Source: Streptomyces deccanensis
GTDB lineage: Bacteria; Actinomycetota; Actinomycetes; Streptomycetales; Streptomycetaceae
Direction of reading: 5' to 3'
Assembly: GCF_022385335.1 (NCBI RefSeq)
Contig: NZ_CP092431.1
Span: 620,001-684,000, forward strand
Length of the DNA: 64,000 nt
Part shown: piece after piece, positions 27,299 through 35,560 of the stretch
Layout of the letters: each line of letters starts with the position of its first letter
Position numbering within the stretch: position 1 is the stretch's first letter
Made by a program: the position numbers and the translations under genes
The notes under the pieces: model-generated
Seen by the model: the letters and a program-made list of their open reading frames with translations, nothing else
The model's database searches: none
Told to the model about the DNA's origin: nothing

Positions 27299-28549
27299 AT
27301 GGCGTCCACCCTGTACCAGCAGGTTCTGCACACCGACAGCCGCCCTCACCCCTGGCCTCTCTACGCCGAGCTGCGCAAGGAGCCGGTCTCCGTCCAGGAC
27401 GACGGAACCTGCGTCGTCAGCGGATACGACGAGGTCAGCGCGCTGCTGCGGGACCCACGCATCTCCTCCGACCGTGGCAAGGCCGCCCCGGACAGCCGGC
27501 TGGGGACCGGCGCCCCGGCTCCCGGGACGGCTCCGACGTTCCTCGTGCGGGACAACCCCACGCACGACCAGCTACGCGGCCTGGCCCAGCGCCACTTCGG
27601 CCCGCCCGCACGCCCGGGCTTCGTCGAGAGCCTGCGGCCGATGGTGGAAGAGCTGATCCGCGACCACATCGACCAGCTGACCGGGCGCAGCGAGTTCGAC
27701 CTGGTTTCGGAGTTCTCGTACCCGATCCCCGTCCGCGTGGCCTGCCACCTCCTGGGCGTCCCACCCGAGGACGCCGACAGGCTCGGCCCCATCGGCGAGG
27801 AGGCGGTCTCCAGCCCGGAGTTCCTCGTCGACCCGCATGACCCGGAGGCCGCCGCGGTCAGGAAGCGTGCCCAGCAGGAACTGGCCGAGTATTTCGTCGC
27901 CCACATCGAGCGGCTTCGCGAGAAGCCGGGCCAGGACATGCTGTCGCGGATGATCCACGACGACGGCCCGGGCAGCCCGATGAGCCTGCCGGAACTGCTC
28001 AGCACCGCCATCATGCTCTTCATCGGCGGCCACGAGACCACCGTCAACCTCATCAGCAACAGCATGCTCCTGCTGCTGCGTCACCCCGAGCAGCTGGCCC
28101 GGCTGCGGGCCGACCCCGCCCTCGCCGAAGGCGCCATCGAGGAGACCTTGCGCCTGGAGCCCTCCGTGCACCTGCGACCGCGTGTCGCGGTCGACGACAT
28201 CACCCTCGGCGACCACACCATCCCCAAGGGCTCCTCAGTCGTCCTCGCCCTCGCCGCGGCCAACCGGGACCCGCGCCGCTTCCCCGACCCGGACACCTTC
28301 GACATCACTCGTCCCGACACCAGCCACCTCAGCTTCGGCGCCGGCATCCACTTCTGCTTCGGGGCCGGACTCGGCCGCATGGAGGGCCAGATCGCGGTCC
28401 GCGAGCTGACCCGACGCCTGGTCAACCCTCGCTTGTCGCAGGACCCGCCGCCCTACCGCCCGATGGCCGACCTGCGTGGCCCGTCGGCCCTGCGGATCAC
28501 CGTGGACGGCGTCCGCCCGGCCGGACCCGCCCCCAGGCACCACACGTGA
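27299..28549 (+). CDS. Cytochrome P450
   Basis: Haem monooxygenase, 416 residues. ATG 27299 lies 41 bases after the redox-fusion gene. Diagnostic motifs: I-helix IGGHETT (oxygen-activating Thr), K-helix EETLR (ExxR), haem loop FGAGIHFCFGAGLGRME with the axial Cys, and PERF-like region RRFPDPDTFDITRP. It is a soluble bacterial class I P450 fed by the ferredoxin-reductase fusion in front. No biosynthetic cluster surrounds it, so a detoxifying or catabolic hydroxylation is as likely as tailoring. Substrate unknown. Confidence 0.95.
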   Translation: MASTLYQQVLHTDSRPHPWPLYAELRKEPVSVQDDGTCVVSGYDEVSALLRDPRISSDRGKAAPDSRLGTGAPAPGTAPTFLVRDNPTHDQLRGLAQRHFGPPARPGFVESLRPMVEELIRDHIDQLTGRSEFDLVSEFSYPIPVRVACHLLGVPPEDADRLGPIGEEAVSSPEFLVDPHDPEAAAVRKRAQQELAEYFVAHIERLREKPGQDMLSRMIHDDGPGSPMSLPELLSTAIMLFIGGHETTVNLISNSMLLLLRHPEQLARLRADPALAEGAIEETLRLEPSVHLRPRVAVDDITLGDHTIPKGSSVVLALAAANRDPRRFPDPDTFDITRPDTSHLSFGAGIHFCFGAGLGRMEGQIAVRELTRRLVNPRLSQDPPPYRPMADLRGPSALRITVDGVRPAGPAPRHHT

Positions 28550-28676
28550 GTGAGGCCTGGTGTCCGGGACTGGATCCACCCACCATGACTCGGCACAGCT
28601 CCTTCCCTTGCCACGTGACCCATCGGCCTCACCCACACCACACCCCACCACCCCATATCGTCGTCCGGAGGATGCC

Positions 28677-29426
28677 ATGCCAGATCCCGTTTCCGTCACC
28701 CTGACCCACCTCAGCGCCCCGGTCGGCGGTTCCAAGCGGCTGACCGGGCATCTCGTCCGGCCGGACGGACCTGGCCCATGGCCCGGTGTCGTGGTCGCGC
28801 ACGAGGTGATGGGTGCCAATGACGAGATGCTCCGACAGGCACGGCGGCTCGCCAGCGCCGGATATCTGACCCTGATGCCCGACCTGTACACGGACGGAGG
28901 CGCACGGCGCTGCCTGATACCCACCATGCGGGCCGCGCTGTCCGGCCACGGCCGCGCCCACCAGGACATCGCCGCCGCGAGAAACTACCTCGTCGATGAT
29001 CCCGACTGCACCGGCGCGGTCGGGATCATCGGTTTCTGCCTGGGCGGATCCTTCGCCCTCATGGCGGCAGGCAGCGGCATCTTCGACGCCGCGTCCGCCA
29101 ACTACGGCCAGCTCCCCAAAGACATGGACCAGGCCCTGGCCGACGCCTGCCCCATCGTCGCCAGCTACGGGGGCCGCGATCGACCGCTCAAGGGAGCGGC
29201 GGCCAAGCTCGACTCCGCCCTCGACAGGCTCGGCGTCGTACACGACGTGAAGGAGTACCCACAGGCAGGCCACGCCTTCCTCAACGACGAACAGTTCGGC
29301 CCGCGCCTGTTGCACCCGCTCTACCGCGTCGCCGGGTTCGGACCTGTCCCAGAAGCCTCTGGCGACGCATGGCTACGCATCGAGGCCTTCTTCGACACCC
29401 ACCTCAAGCACACGACCAAGGCCTGA
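28677..29426 (+). CDS. Dienelactone hydrolase family protein
   Basis: Alpha/beta hydrolase of 249 residues with a catalytic cysteine: GFCLGGSFAL carries the Cys nucleophile that marks dienelactone hydrolases, with Asp expected near YGGRDRPL and His in QAGHAFLND. Opening region GPWPGVVVAHEVMGAND is typical. ATG 28677 has CCGGAGGA upstream. In the model pathway it hydrolyses 4-carboxymethylenebutenolide from chlorocatechols; many Streptomyces members have unknown substrates. It may follow P450 chemistry, but a 127-base gap leaves operon membership open. An IS element begins 176 bases downstream. Confidence 0.9.
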   Translation: MPDPVSVTLTHLSAPVGGSKRLTGHLVRPDGPGPWPGVVVAHEVMGANDEMLRQARRLASAGYLTLMPDLYTDGGARRCLIPTMRAALSGHGRAHQDIAAARNYLVDDPDCTGAVGIIGFCLGGSFALMAAGSGIFDAASANYGQLPKDMDQALADACPIVASYGGRDRPLKGAAAKLDSALDRLGVVHDVKEYPQAGHAFLNDEQFGPRLLHPLYRVAGFGPVPEASGDAWLRIEAFFDTHLKHTTKA

Positions 29427-29602
29427 CCCCACCTCAGGTTGCCCCAACGCCCCACAGTTCATCAGCGAGATCCTCCACGGAGGCCATCAGTCGGTGGCGG
29501 ATCACGGCTGGTTCGTCGTGGCCGAGGTCGGCAACGACGGCGTTCTGCAACCGCACACCGCGTGACGCCGCGCGGGAACCCGATCGGCGGCTCGTTCGGC
29601 TA
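29427..29602. other. Gene-free stretch before the IS element
   Basis: Between the dienelactone hydrolase stop and the left end of the insertion sequence. On the minus strand it encodes a helix-like segment (LQNAVVADLGHDEPAVIRHR) without a start, possibly the edge of a gene cut by the insertion. I recognise no family. Confidence 0.3.
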
Positions 29603-29616
29603 CTGACTTCGGCTCG

Positions 29617-30213
29617 TCAGGGTGACGCTGGTTCGTCGAGGGCCAGGCCGGTGCCCGCTATGAAGCCGTCGAGGATGCCGGACCGGTACTGAAGGCGCTT
29701 GAGCCGGTTGCGTACGAGTGCTTCGAGCCGGTCGAGGGCAACGACTGCGAGGTTGGCCAGGCTGTGCTTGACGTGCGCCCATACCCACTCGACCGGGTTG
29801 AGGTCGGGTGAGTAAGCGGGCAGCAGGAATACCGTCAGCCACTCACGCTCGGCGATCAGCTCGCCCATGGCGCGGGAGACGTGGGTGTTCAGGCGGTCCC
29901 ACACCAGCACGAGGGGCGCCTTGACGAGCTGGTGGACGCCGTCGATCAGCGCGATGAAGTCCCGCTCGCCCATGCTGCGACGTTTGCCTTTGCCCGCTCG
30001 GTGGGTGCGCAGGCGGTGGCACAGCCGGGTCCGGGAGCCGGGCCGCATGGCAATCATCCCGGCCACGGACAGTCGGCCCGAGCGTCGTCCGCTCACCGTC
30101 ACCTGCGGGGTGTGGCCGCGCCGGCCCCAGGTGCGCCCCCTGGGCGGTCGGCGGGTGAAGCCTGCCTCGTCCTCGAAGCAGATGTAGCCCCCACAGGCCG
30201 CCCGGACTCTTTT
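29617..30213 (-). CDS. IS630 transposase, ORF B (DDE catalytic part)
   Basis: Catalytic half of the transposase, entered by a -1 shift at the run TAAAAG (near 30214-30209). It starts ICFEDEAGFTRRPPRGRTWG (first catalytic Asp region), continues LVLVWDRLNTHVSRAMGELI (second Asp) and LLPAYSPDLNPVEWVWAHVK (final acidic residue), the DDE superfamily endonuclease of IS630. It has no start codon and ribosome site of its own near the junction, so a fusion by frameshifting is expected. If no shift occurs, the copy is inactive. Confidence 0.88.
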   Translation of the reverse strand, partial: KRVRAACGGYICFEDEAGFTRRPPRGRTWGRRGHTPQVTVSGRRSGRLSVAGMIAMRPGSRTRLCHRLRTHRAGKGKRRSMGERDFIALIDGVHQLVKAPLVLVWDRLNTHVSRAMGELIAEREWLTVFLLPAYSPDLNPVEWVWAHVKHSLANLAVVALDRLEALVRNRLKRLQYRSGILDGFIAGTGLALDEPASP

Positions 30214-30695
30214 ACCTCCGCCCAGGTCGCCTCCTTCCACGCGGTGACGGCCTGCTCGTCCCGCTCGGCGACCCGCCGCGCAGGGACCTGCGGGCTGAAG
30301 CCGAGCCGGTGCATCAGCCTCGTCGCGCCCGAGACGCTGTAGGAGACGTGAAACTTCCTGCCGATCAGCGTGGCCACCCTCGCCGCGGTCCACACCTGGT
30401 CCTCCGTCCAGCCGTGCGCGGCCGGACCCTGCTCGAGATACCTGGCGAGCTTTTCCAGACAGCGTGGCGACAGGCGACACCGGCCCCCGCTCGGCCCTCG
30501 CGAAAGCAGCTCCTCGGCACCGCCTTGCCGCCACAACTGCTGCCACTGGTAAGCCGACTTCAGACTCACACGCAGCTGCCGGGCCACCTCGGGCGGTTTG
30601 ACCTGCTGCGCGAACAGCTCTGCCGCCTGTATCCGCACCGCTTCCCGACGCCCCCGTGCTGCAGGCGTCAGCCCGCCCCCATCCGCGTATCTCAC
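30099..30695 (-). CDS. IS630 transposase, ORF A (DNA-binding part)
   Basis: N-terminal half of the transposase, 198 residues from GTG 30695. It has a helix-turn-helix region, VKPPEVARQLRVSLKSAYQW, and the winged-helix HTH_32/33-type segment HGWTEDQVWTAARVATLI then FHVSYSVSGATRLMHRLGFS, which matches IS630 proteins. After TWAEVKES the frame leaves the conserved protein; the correct continuation is in the -1 frame. Residues beyond ~162 are therefore read-through of the wrong frame. Confidence 0.88.
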   Translation of the reverse strand: MRYADGGGLTPAARGRREAVRIQAAELFAQQVKPPEVARQLRVSLKSAYQWQQLWRQGGAEELLSRGPSGGRCRLSPRCLEKLARYLEQGPAAHGWTEDQVWTAARVATLIGRKFHVSYSVSGATRLMHRLGFSPQVPARRVAERDEQAVTAWKEATWAEVKESGRPVGATSASRTRQASPADRPGGAPGAGAATPRR

Positions 30696-30815
30696 ACGCC
30701 ATGGACTACCGACAACACCGCACCCACATCGGCAAGTTCAGCAAACATCACCCTAACGAGCCGAGATCAGTAACGGCGTCATGGCCCCGCGGCGACCGTC
30801 TCCGCTTTGCGGCCG

Positions 30816-30890
30816 TCAGGGCTTGATCGGCTTGACCTTCGTGTCGGCGCCGTTGACCCGCGACTCTTTGTCGAGGTGAGCAGGGCCGAC
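30816..30890 (-). pseudogene. Short C-terminal coding remnant next to the IS element
   Basis: On the minus strand the frame ending at 30816 reads DKESRVNGADTKVKPIKP then stop, which looks like a genuine protein tail rather than noise. It has no start before the neighbouring gene's stop at 30891. I do not recognise the parent. It may be the end of a gene lost when the IS element arrived. Confidence 0.25.
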
Positions 30891-31835
30891 CTACCGAGTT
30901 GGGTCGACTACGCGCTTGCCTTGGGCGTGGCCGGTCTCGACCGCGCGGTGGGCGTCCTGGACCGCGCTCAGCGGGTAGACCTGCTCGACCACCGGGCGCA
31001 GTTCGCCGCGGTCCACATATCCGACCAGGGCCTCCATGTCGTCGCGCCGCATCTTTTCCGACATGAAACGCATCCGAGGGCCGGGGAGCAGCACGGAGAG
31101 CAGGGCGAACGGCAGGCCCTTCATGGTCATGGTGACGGCGCGGCCTCCCCTGCGCACCATCCGGTGGTACTGACGCGCGGAGCCTCCGTGGCAGTCCACG
31201 AGCGCGTCGAACTCCCCTGTCAGGGCGCCGGGCTTGATCGAGTCGTAGTCGAGGACCTGGTCGGCTCCGAGCTCACGGCAGAAGTCGGCATTGCGGGCAC
31301 TCGCGACGGCTGTGACGCTCGCTCCCATGGCCTTGCCGAGTTGGACGGCGGCGCTGCCGACTCCGCCGCTGGCGCCGACCACCAGCAGTCGCCGGCCGCT
31401 CTGCAACCGCAGCCCGTCCCGCAGGACCTGCAGAGCGGTGAGGCCGACGGCCGGCAGCGCTGCCGCCGAGACGAGGTCGATGGTGGTGGGCGCGGCCGCC
31501 ATCTGCTCCGGTCTCGCGACGAGGTACTCGGCGACGGCACCGGTCCTGCGCATGCGGATGCCCAGGAAGCCCCATACCCGCTGCCCGAGTTCCAGACCTT
31601 CGACGCCCGGGCCGAGCGCGGCCACCTCTCCCGCGTAGTCCACGCCGGTCCCGCGAGGAAAGGACCCCAGCCGGAGCCGTCGCAGCTGGGTGTCGATGGG
31701 ATTGACCCCGGCCGCGTGCACCTTCACGAGTACCTGGCCGCGCGCCGGAGTCGGCACGGGGACATCGCGGACCTGCAGCACTTCCGGCCCACCGGAGCGG
31801 TCGATCTGAGCCGCTCTCATCGTACCGTTCAGCAT
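30891..31835 (-). CDS. Zinc-free quinone-oxidoreductase-like NADPH dehydrogenase (MDR family)
   Basis: NAD(P)H-dependent reductase of the medium-chain dehydrogenase superfamily, 314 residues. ATG 31835 has AGGAG 7 bases upstream; MRAAQIDRSG from 31820 is an alternative start. GroES-like part: VHAAGVNPIDTQLRR, GTGVDYAGEV. Rossmann part: LLVVGASGGVGSAAVQLGKA. The zinc-binding Cys/His residues of true alcohol dehydrogenases are absent, as in quinone oxidoreductases. It lies downstream of a peroxiredoxin gene on the same strand, suggesting oxidative or electrophile stress. The second redox module (36989) has a similar enzyme. Confidence 0.9.
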   Translation of the reverse strand: MLNGTMRAAQIDRSGGPEVLQVRDVPVPTPARGQVLVKVHAAGVNPIDTQLRRLRLGSFPRGTGVDYAGEVAALGPGVEGLELGQRVWGFLGIRMRRTGAVAEYLVARPEQMAAAPTTIDLVSAAALPAVGLTALQVLRDGLRLQSGRRLLVVGASGGVGSAAVQLGKAMGASVTAVASARNADFCRELGADQVLDYDSIKPGALTGEFDALVDCHGGSARQYHRMVRRGGRAVTMTMKGLPFALLSVLLPGPRMRFMSEKMRRDDMEALVGYVDRGELRPVVEQVYPLSAVQDAHRAVETGHAQGKRVVDPTR

Positions 31836-31981
31836 GATCATGCTCCTGTCAGAATTGTCGAACGCTGGGGCGGCCACTGGCCAGGAGCGCGTCGCGGACG
31901 CCTCCTGCGGCTGCGGCCTTCCAGGGGGTGGGTGCCTGCGGTCAGCAGGGAGGCGAACCGGGCTTCGCGACTTCGGCGACG

Positions 31982-32458
31982 TCAGACCGGGTCCTCGGTC
32001 TGGATGTTGCGGACCACGTCGAGCGCGTCGTCGACGTGCTTGTCCATGTTGGTCAGCGAGTTGAAGACATGCCGGACCGTCCCCTGACGGTCGATGACAT
32101 AAGTGACCCGGCCCGGGATGATGCCCAACACGCTGGGCACGCCGTAGTTTTTGCGTACCTGCCCCTCCTCGTCGCTCAGCAGCGTGAAGGGCAGGTTGTG
32201 CCGGGCGGCGAAGGCCGCGTGCTTGTGCACCGAGTCGGAACTCACGCCGATGACCTCGGCTCCGGCGTCGGTGAAGACCTCGTGGCTGTCCCGGAAAGCA
32301 CACGCCTCGGCCGTGCAGCCGCGGGTTTCGTCCTTGGGGTAGAAGTACAGGACGACCACCCCGTCGCTGAGCCGGTCGTACAGCCGGACCGGAGCGCCGG
32401 CTTGTGACAGCAGGGTGAAGTCGGGTGCTTTGTCGCCCACTTGTATGCCTCTTGCCAT
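31982..32458 (-). CDS. Peroxiredoxin of the BCP/PrxQ type
   Basis: Thiol peroxidase reducing H2O2 and organic hydroperoxides, 158 residues. Peroxidatic and resolving Cys lie five apart in GCTAEACAFRD (C-x4-C), the atypical two-Cys pattern of PrxQ. Family blocks APDFTLLSQAGA and VLYFYPKDET precede it; VTYVIDRQGTVRHVFNS ends the fold. ATG 32458 has AGAGG upstream. It is 146 bases before the MDR gene on the same strand and probably shares a transcript. It accepts electrons from thioredoxin-like partners. Confidence 0.93.
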   Translation of the reverse strand: MARGIQVGDKAPDFTLLSQAGAPVRLYDRLSDGVVVLYFYPKDETRGCTAEACAFRDSHEVFTDAGAEVIGVSSDSVHKHAAFAARHNLPFTLLSDEEGQVRKNYGVPSVLGIIPGRVTYVIDRQGTVRHVFNSLTNMDKHVDDALDVVRNIQTEDPV

Positions 32459-32578
32459 GTCCGTCTGCCTCTCTTCTTCCGCCGCAGGCAGGAGAGCGCT
32501 GCGGCTGTGGGTGGGATGGGAGATCGGGTGCACCGGCGGCGTAGGTGATGCCGGCCGCCCGCCCCCGCGTAGTGGACC

Positions 32579-32619
32579 TGAGTGGTGCCGGCTCTCCCAG
32601 GAAAGGCCGGCACCACTCA
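32579..32619. terminator. Hairpin terminator after the SDR gene
   Basis: A perfect 14-bp inverted repeat (32579-32592 with 32606-32619; core AGTGGTGCCGGC) with a 13-base loop. It lies downstream of the minus-strand SDR gene (stop at 32702) and before the peroxiredoxin start. Confidence 0.75.
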
Positions 32620-32701
32620 CGCGGCACCAAAATGAAGCCGACGCTGGGCCTGCGGTCATCCGCCGCGCGAACTGCCGCTGCCGCGCATCAGTCAGAGGGG
32701 C

Positions 32702-33373
32702 TCAGCGCGTGTCTCCGGGAAGGGCGTGGACGATCTCGGGCTTGTCACGCTTGGTGTGAGCGGTCCAGTAGTGCTCGGCGATGGTGTCGGCCTCGGTGCC
32801 GGGGCCGCTGCCGATGAAGACGCTGATGGCCACGTGTGCGGCATGAATGCCGCGCTCGGCGAGCTCGACGTTCAGCGTCATCGCGTAGCTGCGCAGCGAG
32901 GCGGCGGCGATGCCGATGGTGGCGAAGCTGCCTCCCCTGGGCTGCACGGAGGAGCCACCGGTGGAGAACAGAAGGGTGCCGCTGCCGCGCTCCAGCATCC
33001 CTGGGAGTACCTGGCTCACGGCGGCGACGGCTCCATAGAGGTAGTGGTCGATCTGTGGCTGGAGGTCCTCGGCAGTCGCCTCGGCGGCAGAGACACCGGC
33101 GAGGCCGCGGTCGGCGGGCGAGTATTCCAGCACGTCGATCGGACCGAAGCGGTCGGCTGCGGCCGCCAGTGCCGCGCGCACGGTGTCCGGGCGCATCACG
33201 TCGGCGGCGAAGGCGGCGGCCTCGACACCGTCCGCCACGAGCTGCGCGGCAAGGGCTTCGACCTTCTCCTTGGTCCGGGAGATGAGGGCGACCTGGAAGC
33301 CTTCGGCGCCGAAGCGGCGGGCGATGGACAGCCCCATGCCGGGGCCTGCTCCGATGATGGCGATGACAGGCAT
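32702..33373 (-). CDS. SDR-fold protein lacking the canonical catalytic Tyr and Lys (module 1)
   Basis: Rossmann-fold protein of 223 residues. The nucleotide-binding loop GAGPGMGLSIARRFG replaces the usual TGxxxGxG but is clear. Where classical SDR enzymes have Y-x-x-x-K before the A-A-L-R-S-Y helix, this protein has IGIAAASLRSY, so both Tyr and Lys are missing. GTLLFSTGGSS keeps the preceding strand and Ser region. It may bind NAD(P) without the standard reduction, or use other residues. A relative at 37978 has the same loss. ATG 33373; followed by a terminator. A TetR gene and an NADP-dependent oxidoreductase gene lie upstream. Confidence 0.85.
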   Translation of the reverse strand: MPVIAIIGAGPGMGLSIARRFGAEGFQVALISRTKEKVEALAAQLVADGVEAAAFAADVMRPDTVRAALAAAADRFGPIDVLEYSPADRGLAGVSAAEATAEDLQPQIDHYLYGAVAAVSQVLPGMLERGSGTLLFSTGGSSVQPRGGSFATIGIAAASLRSYAMTLNVELAERGIHAAHVAISVFIGSGPGTEADTIAEHYWTAHTKRDKPEIVHALPGDTR

Positions 33374-33619
33374 GTGAGGAGCTCCTGTTCGAAGTGTTGA
33401 GGAAGTGGTTGAGTGGAGCAGCACGACGACTGCCAAGGGCTGCGGCCGTGGACGGGACGTGAGGGACGCCGATGAGCGATTCACGTCCGCCGGTGCAGGC
33501 CGCCGCTAGGAGAACCTGCCGCCCGCGGGTCCACGGACGGCGGCCGGCTGTCCCGTTCCTGACCGGTGCTTCTGGCCCAGTCAGCGGACCAATTCGCGTC
33601 CGGCCGGAGCAGACCACCT

Positions 33620-34363
33620 CTAGTAGGAGAAGCGGCCGCCTACCGGGCCCCGGACTGCGCCGGCGGCCAGTTCCTTCACCTTGTGTGCGGGCACCGGGGC
33701 TCCGGACGTCTCGCGGACCCAGCGCATGACCTCTTCCTGACCCGTTCCGAACGGCGGCAGACCCGGGAAGTACGGGTACACGTAGACCGGGGTGTTGGGT
33801 TCGCTGCGCCAGCTCTCGTCCAGAGTGCCGATGTCCACCGTGTCGAATCCGAGGGTGTCCAGCAGTTCGGTCACCTCGGCCTTGGCGCTCGGCTCGTCAC
33901 CGGCGATGGGCAGCGCACTGCGATCGGGCGCCCCCGAGGGACGGGCAAGGGTGAGCAGGCAGCGGAAGGAAATGTTGTTGAACGCCTTGACCACATGGGA
34001 GTCGGCCAGGTGGCGCTGCACCAGGGTGCTTGAGGTCAACTCGCCGGAGTCCAGCTCGCTGATCTGGCCGTCGCGCTCGGGGTAGTAGTTCATCGTGTCG
34101 ATCACGGTCTTGCCCGCCAGTGCGGCGACCGGCAGCTTGTCGTAGGCGACCAGCGGAATGGTGGCCACGACCAGGTCGCCGGACCGGGCGGCCTCGGCCG
34201 GGGTGGCCGCGCGGGCACGGGAACCGAGTTCGCTGACGACGTCGCTGAGGGTCTCCGGGTCCCGGGAGTTGCTCAGGACCACATTCAGGCCGGCGTCGAC
34301 GGCGTGGCGGGCCAGAATGCCGCCGATCGCGCCGGCGCCGATGATTCCGAGGGTCTTCGTCAT
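33620..34363 (-). CDS. NADPH-dependent F420 reductase-like oxidoreductase
   Basis: Rossmann protein of 247 residues resembling the F420:NADP+ oxidoreductase (FNO)/YrpG-type family. N-terminal nucleotide site LGIIGAGAIGGILARHAVDAG; further blocks VVLSNSRDPETL, GDLVVATIPLVAY, VIDTMNYYPERDGQ and HVVKAFNNISFRCL. In the family the enzyme moves hydride between NADPH and F420 or reduces small substrates. ATG 34363 has AGGAGA upstream. It is divergent from a TetR gene with operator-like half-sites between, so TetR control is likely. Confidence 0.85.
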   Translation of the reverse strand: MTKTLGIIGAGAIGGILARHAVDAGLNVVLSNSRDPETLSDVVSELGSRARAATPAEAARSGDLVVATIPLVAYDKLPVAALAGKTVIDTMNYYPERDGQISELDSGELTSSTLVQRHLADSHVVKAFNNISFRCLLTLARPSGAPDRSALPIAGDEPSAKAEVTELLDTLGFDTVDIGTLDESWRSEPNTPVYVYPYFPGLPPFGTGQEEVMRWVRETSGAPVPAHKVKELAAGAVRGPVGGRFSY

Positions 34364-34650
34364 GGGCCATGTCTCCTGGTAAGTCAACAGAGCTGGTGAG
34401 TAGGTCGCCGGGGCAGAGGTTCGAAAGGTGGGAGTGGGCCAGGCTGGATCACGCAGGGGCAGATTCGAGGAGGCCGCCATCCGCTGGGCCCACAGAAACG
34501 CCGGTGTTGCTTCGGCTTTTCCCGGCCACGGCTGGGCCGGTCGCGAGACGTCGTCGCCGGCATGACCTGCGCGGGAGGCCTGGTGGACGCTGGTCCGGAC
34601 TCCGTATGCAAGTGGCGACATGCACTCCCGACCGTACAAGTCGAGGGGCC
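34364..34650. other. Part of the divergent TetR/oxidoreductase region without a gene
   Basis: No convincing ORF. It carries the ribosome site of the minus-strand oxidoreductase (CCAGGAGAC) and presumably both promoters toward its right edge. I see nothing else in it. Confidence 0.4.
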
Positions 34651-34697
34651 CCTCATGTTGCTCACCCTAGCAGCAAACATGAGGACAGCCTCATGTT
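34651..34697. promoter_or_regulatory. TetR-type operator: three CCTCATGTT half-sites
   Basis: CCTCATGTT at 34651-34659, its reverse complement at 34676-34684, and CCTCATGTT again at 34689-34697. The last two form a perfect dyad with a 4-base spacer, typical for TetR. It lies directly upstream of the TetR start at 34714 and faces the divergent oxidoreductase gene. Confidence 0.7.
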
Positions 34698-34713
34698 GGA
34701 TATCCTCTTAGGT

Positions 34714-35397
34714 ATGTCCACTCATCGAGCGCGCGGCGAAGCCGCGACGGGCCGTCCTCTGCGGCGTGACGCGCAGCGCAACCGGGACGCCCTGCTCGCG
34801 GCGGCTCGCGCATGTCTGGCCGAGCAGGGCATGGAAGCCTCGCTGGAGCAGGTGGCCAAGCGAGCGGGCCTGGCCATCGGCACGCTGTACCGCCATTTCC
34901 CCACTCGCCTCAACCTCGTGCAGGCGGTGTTCGCCGACAAGATCGAGGCCTGGCGGGAAGCCGCAGAGAAGGCCGTCGCCATGGACGACGCCTGGGAGGG
35001 GCTGTGCCTCTTCCTCGAGACGATGTGTGAACTCCAGGTCGGTGACAGGGGATTCCAGGACCTGGCTGCCATTCGTCTGCCGGAGACGGCGTGTCTGGCG
35101 GGGGCGCAGTCACGCATCTATGAACTCGCCGTCCGTATCGTGGAGCGCGCACAGGAGCAGGGAACGCTCCGCTCCGACATCACGCCCGAAGATCTCACCT
35201 TCGTGATCTGGGCCAACGGCAGAGTCACCGAAGCCACTCAGGACGTCGCACCGGGGACTTGGCGCCGCTTCCTGCACCTGCTGCTCGACGGATTCCGCGC
35301 CGAGCGGGCGCATCCGCTTCCCCAACCGCCGTTGAGCAAGGACGAGTTGTACCGCGCCATGCTCCGACTCGACGGTGATCGCGACTGCACTGGCTGA
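34714..35397 (+). CDS. TetR-family regulator (module 1)
   Basis: Repressor of 227 residues from ATG 34714; ATG 34693 is in frame but lies inside the operator dyad, so the downstream start is preferred. N-terminal HTH: RRDAQRNRDALLAAARACL, ASLEQVAKRAGLAIGTLYRHF. C-terminal ligand domain includes FLETMCELQVGDRGFQDL and TPEDLTFVIWANGRV. It resembles the TetR of module 2 (36150) in domain layout and in specific phrases (CxMQ/CELQ, TPEDL, LYRAMLR), suggesting both descend from one ancestor. Likely controls itself and the divergent redox genes. Confidence 0.92.
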   Translation: MSTHRARGEAATGRPLRRDAQRNRDALLAAARACLAEQGMEASLEQVAKRAGLAIGTLYRHFPTRLNLVQAVFADKIEAWREAAEKAVAMDDAWEGLCLFLETMCELQVGDRGFQDLAAIRLPETACLAGAQSRIYELAVRIVERAQEQGTLRSDITPEDLTFVIWANGRVTEATQDVAPGTWRRFLHLLLDGFRAERAHPLPQPPLSKDELYRAMLRLDGDRDCTG

Positions 35398-35560
35398 AGA
35401 CGGTTCTCCGCGACGGCACATCGCGTGACGCCGCGCACGGTGACTGCCCTGTGCCATGACGCTCGCCGACACCGCCTGCAAGCGCTCGAAGACCTGCTAG
35501 CACCGCGACACTCGGCGGAGGCCGAACGCCTGCCGTGCCCACACGGAAATCGGCTTCCTG

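Larger units (their letters stand above)
29603..30770 (-). mobile_element. IS630-family insertion sequence, 1168 bp with intact ends
   Basis: The element is bounded by TA on both sides (29601-29602, 30771-30772), the TA duplication of IS630/mariner elements. Its terminal inverted repeats match at 21 of 26 positions: left end begins CTGACTTCGGCTCGTCAGGG, right end (reverse strand) CTGATCTCGGCTCGTTAGGG. It contains one transposase split into two frames that overlap at an A-rich run. The transposase stop lies inside the left repeat. The well-kept ends suggest a fairly recent insertion. Confidence 0.9.
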
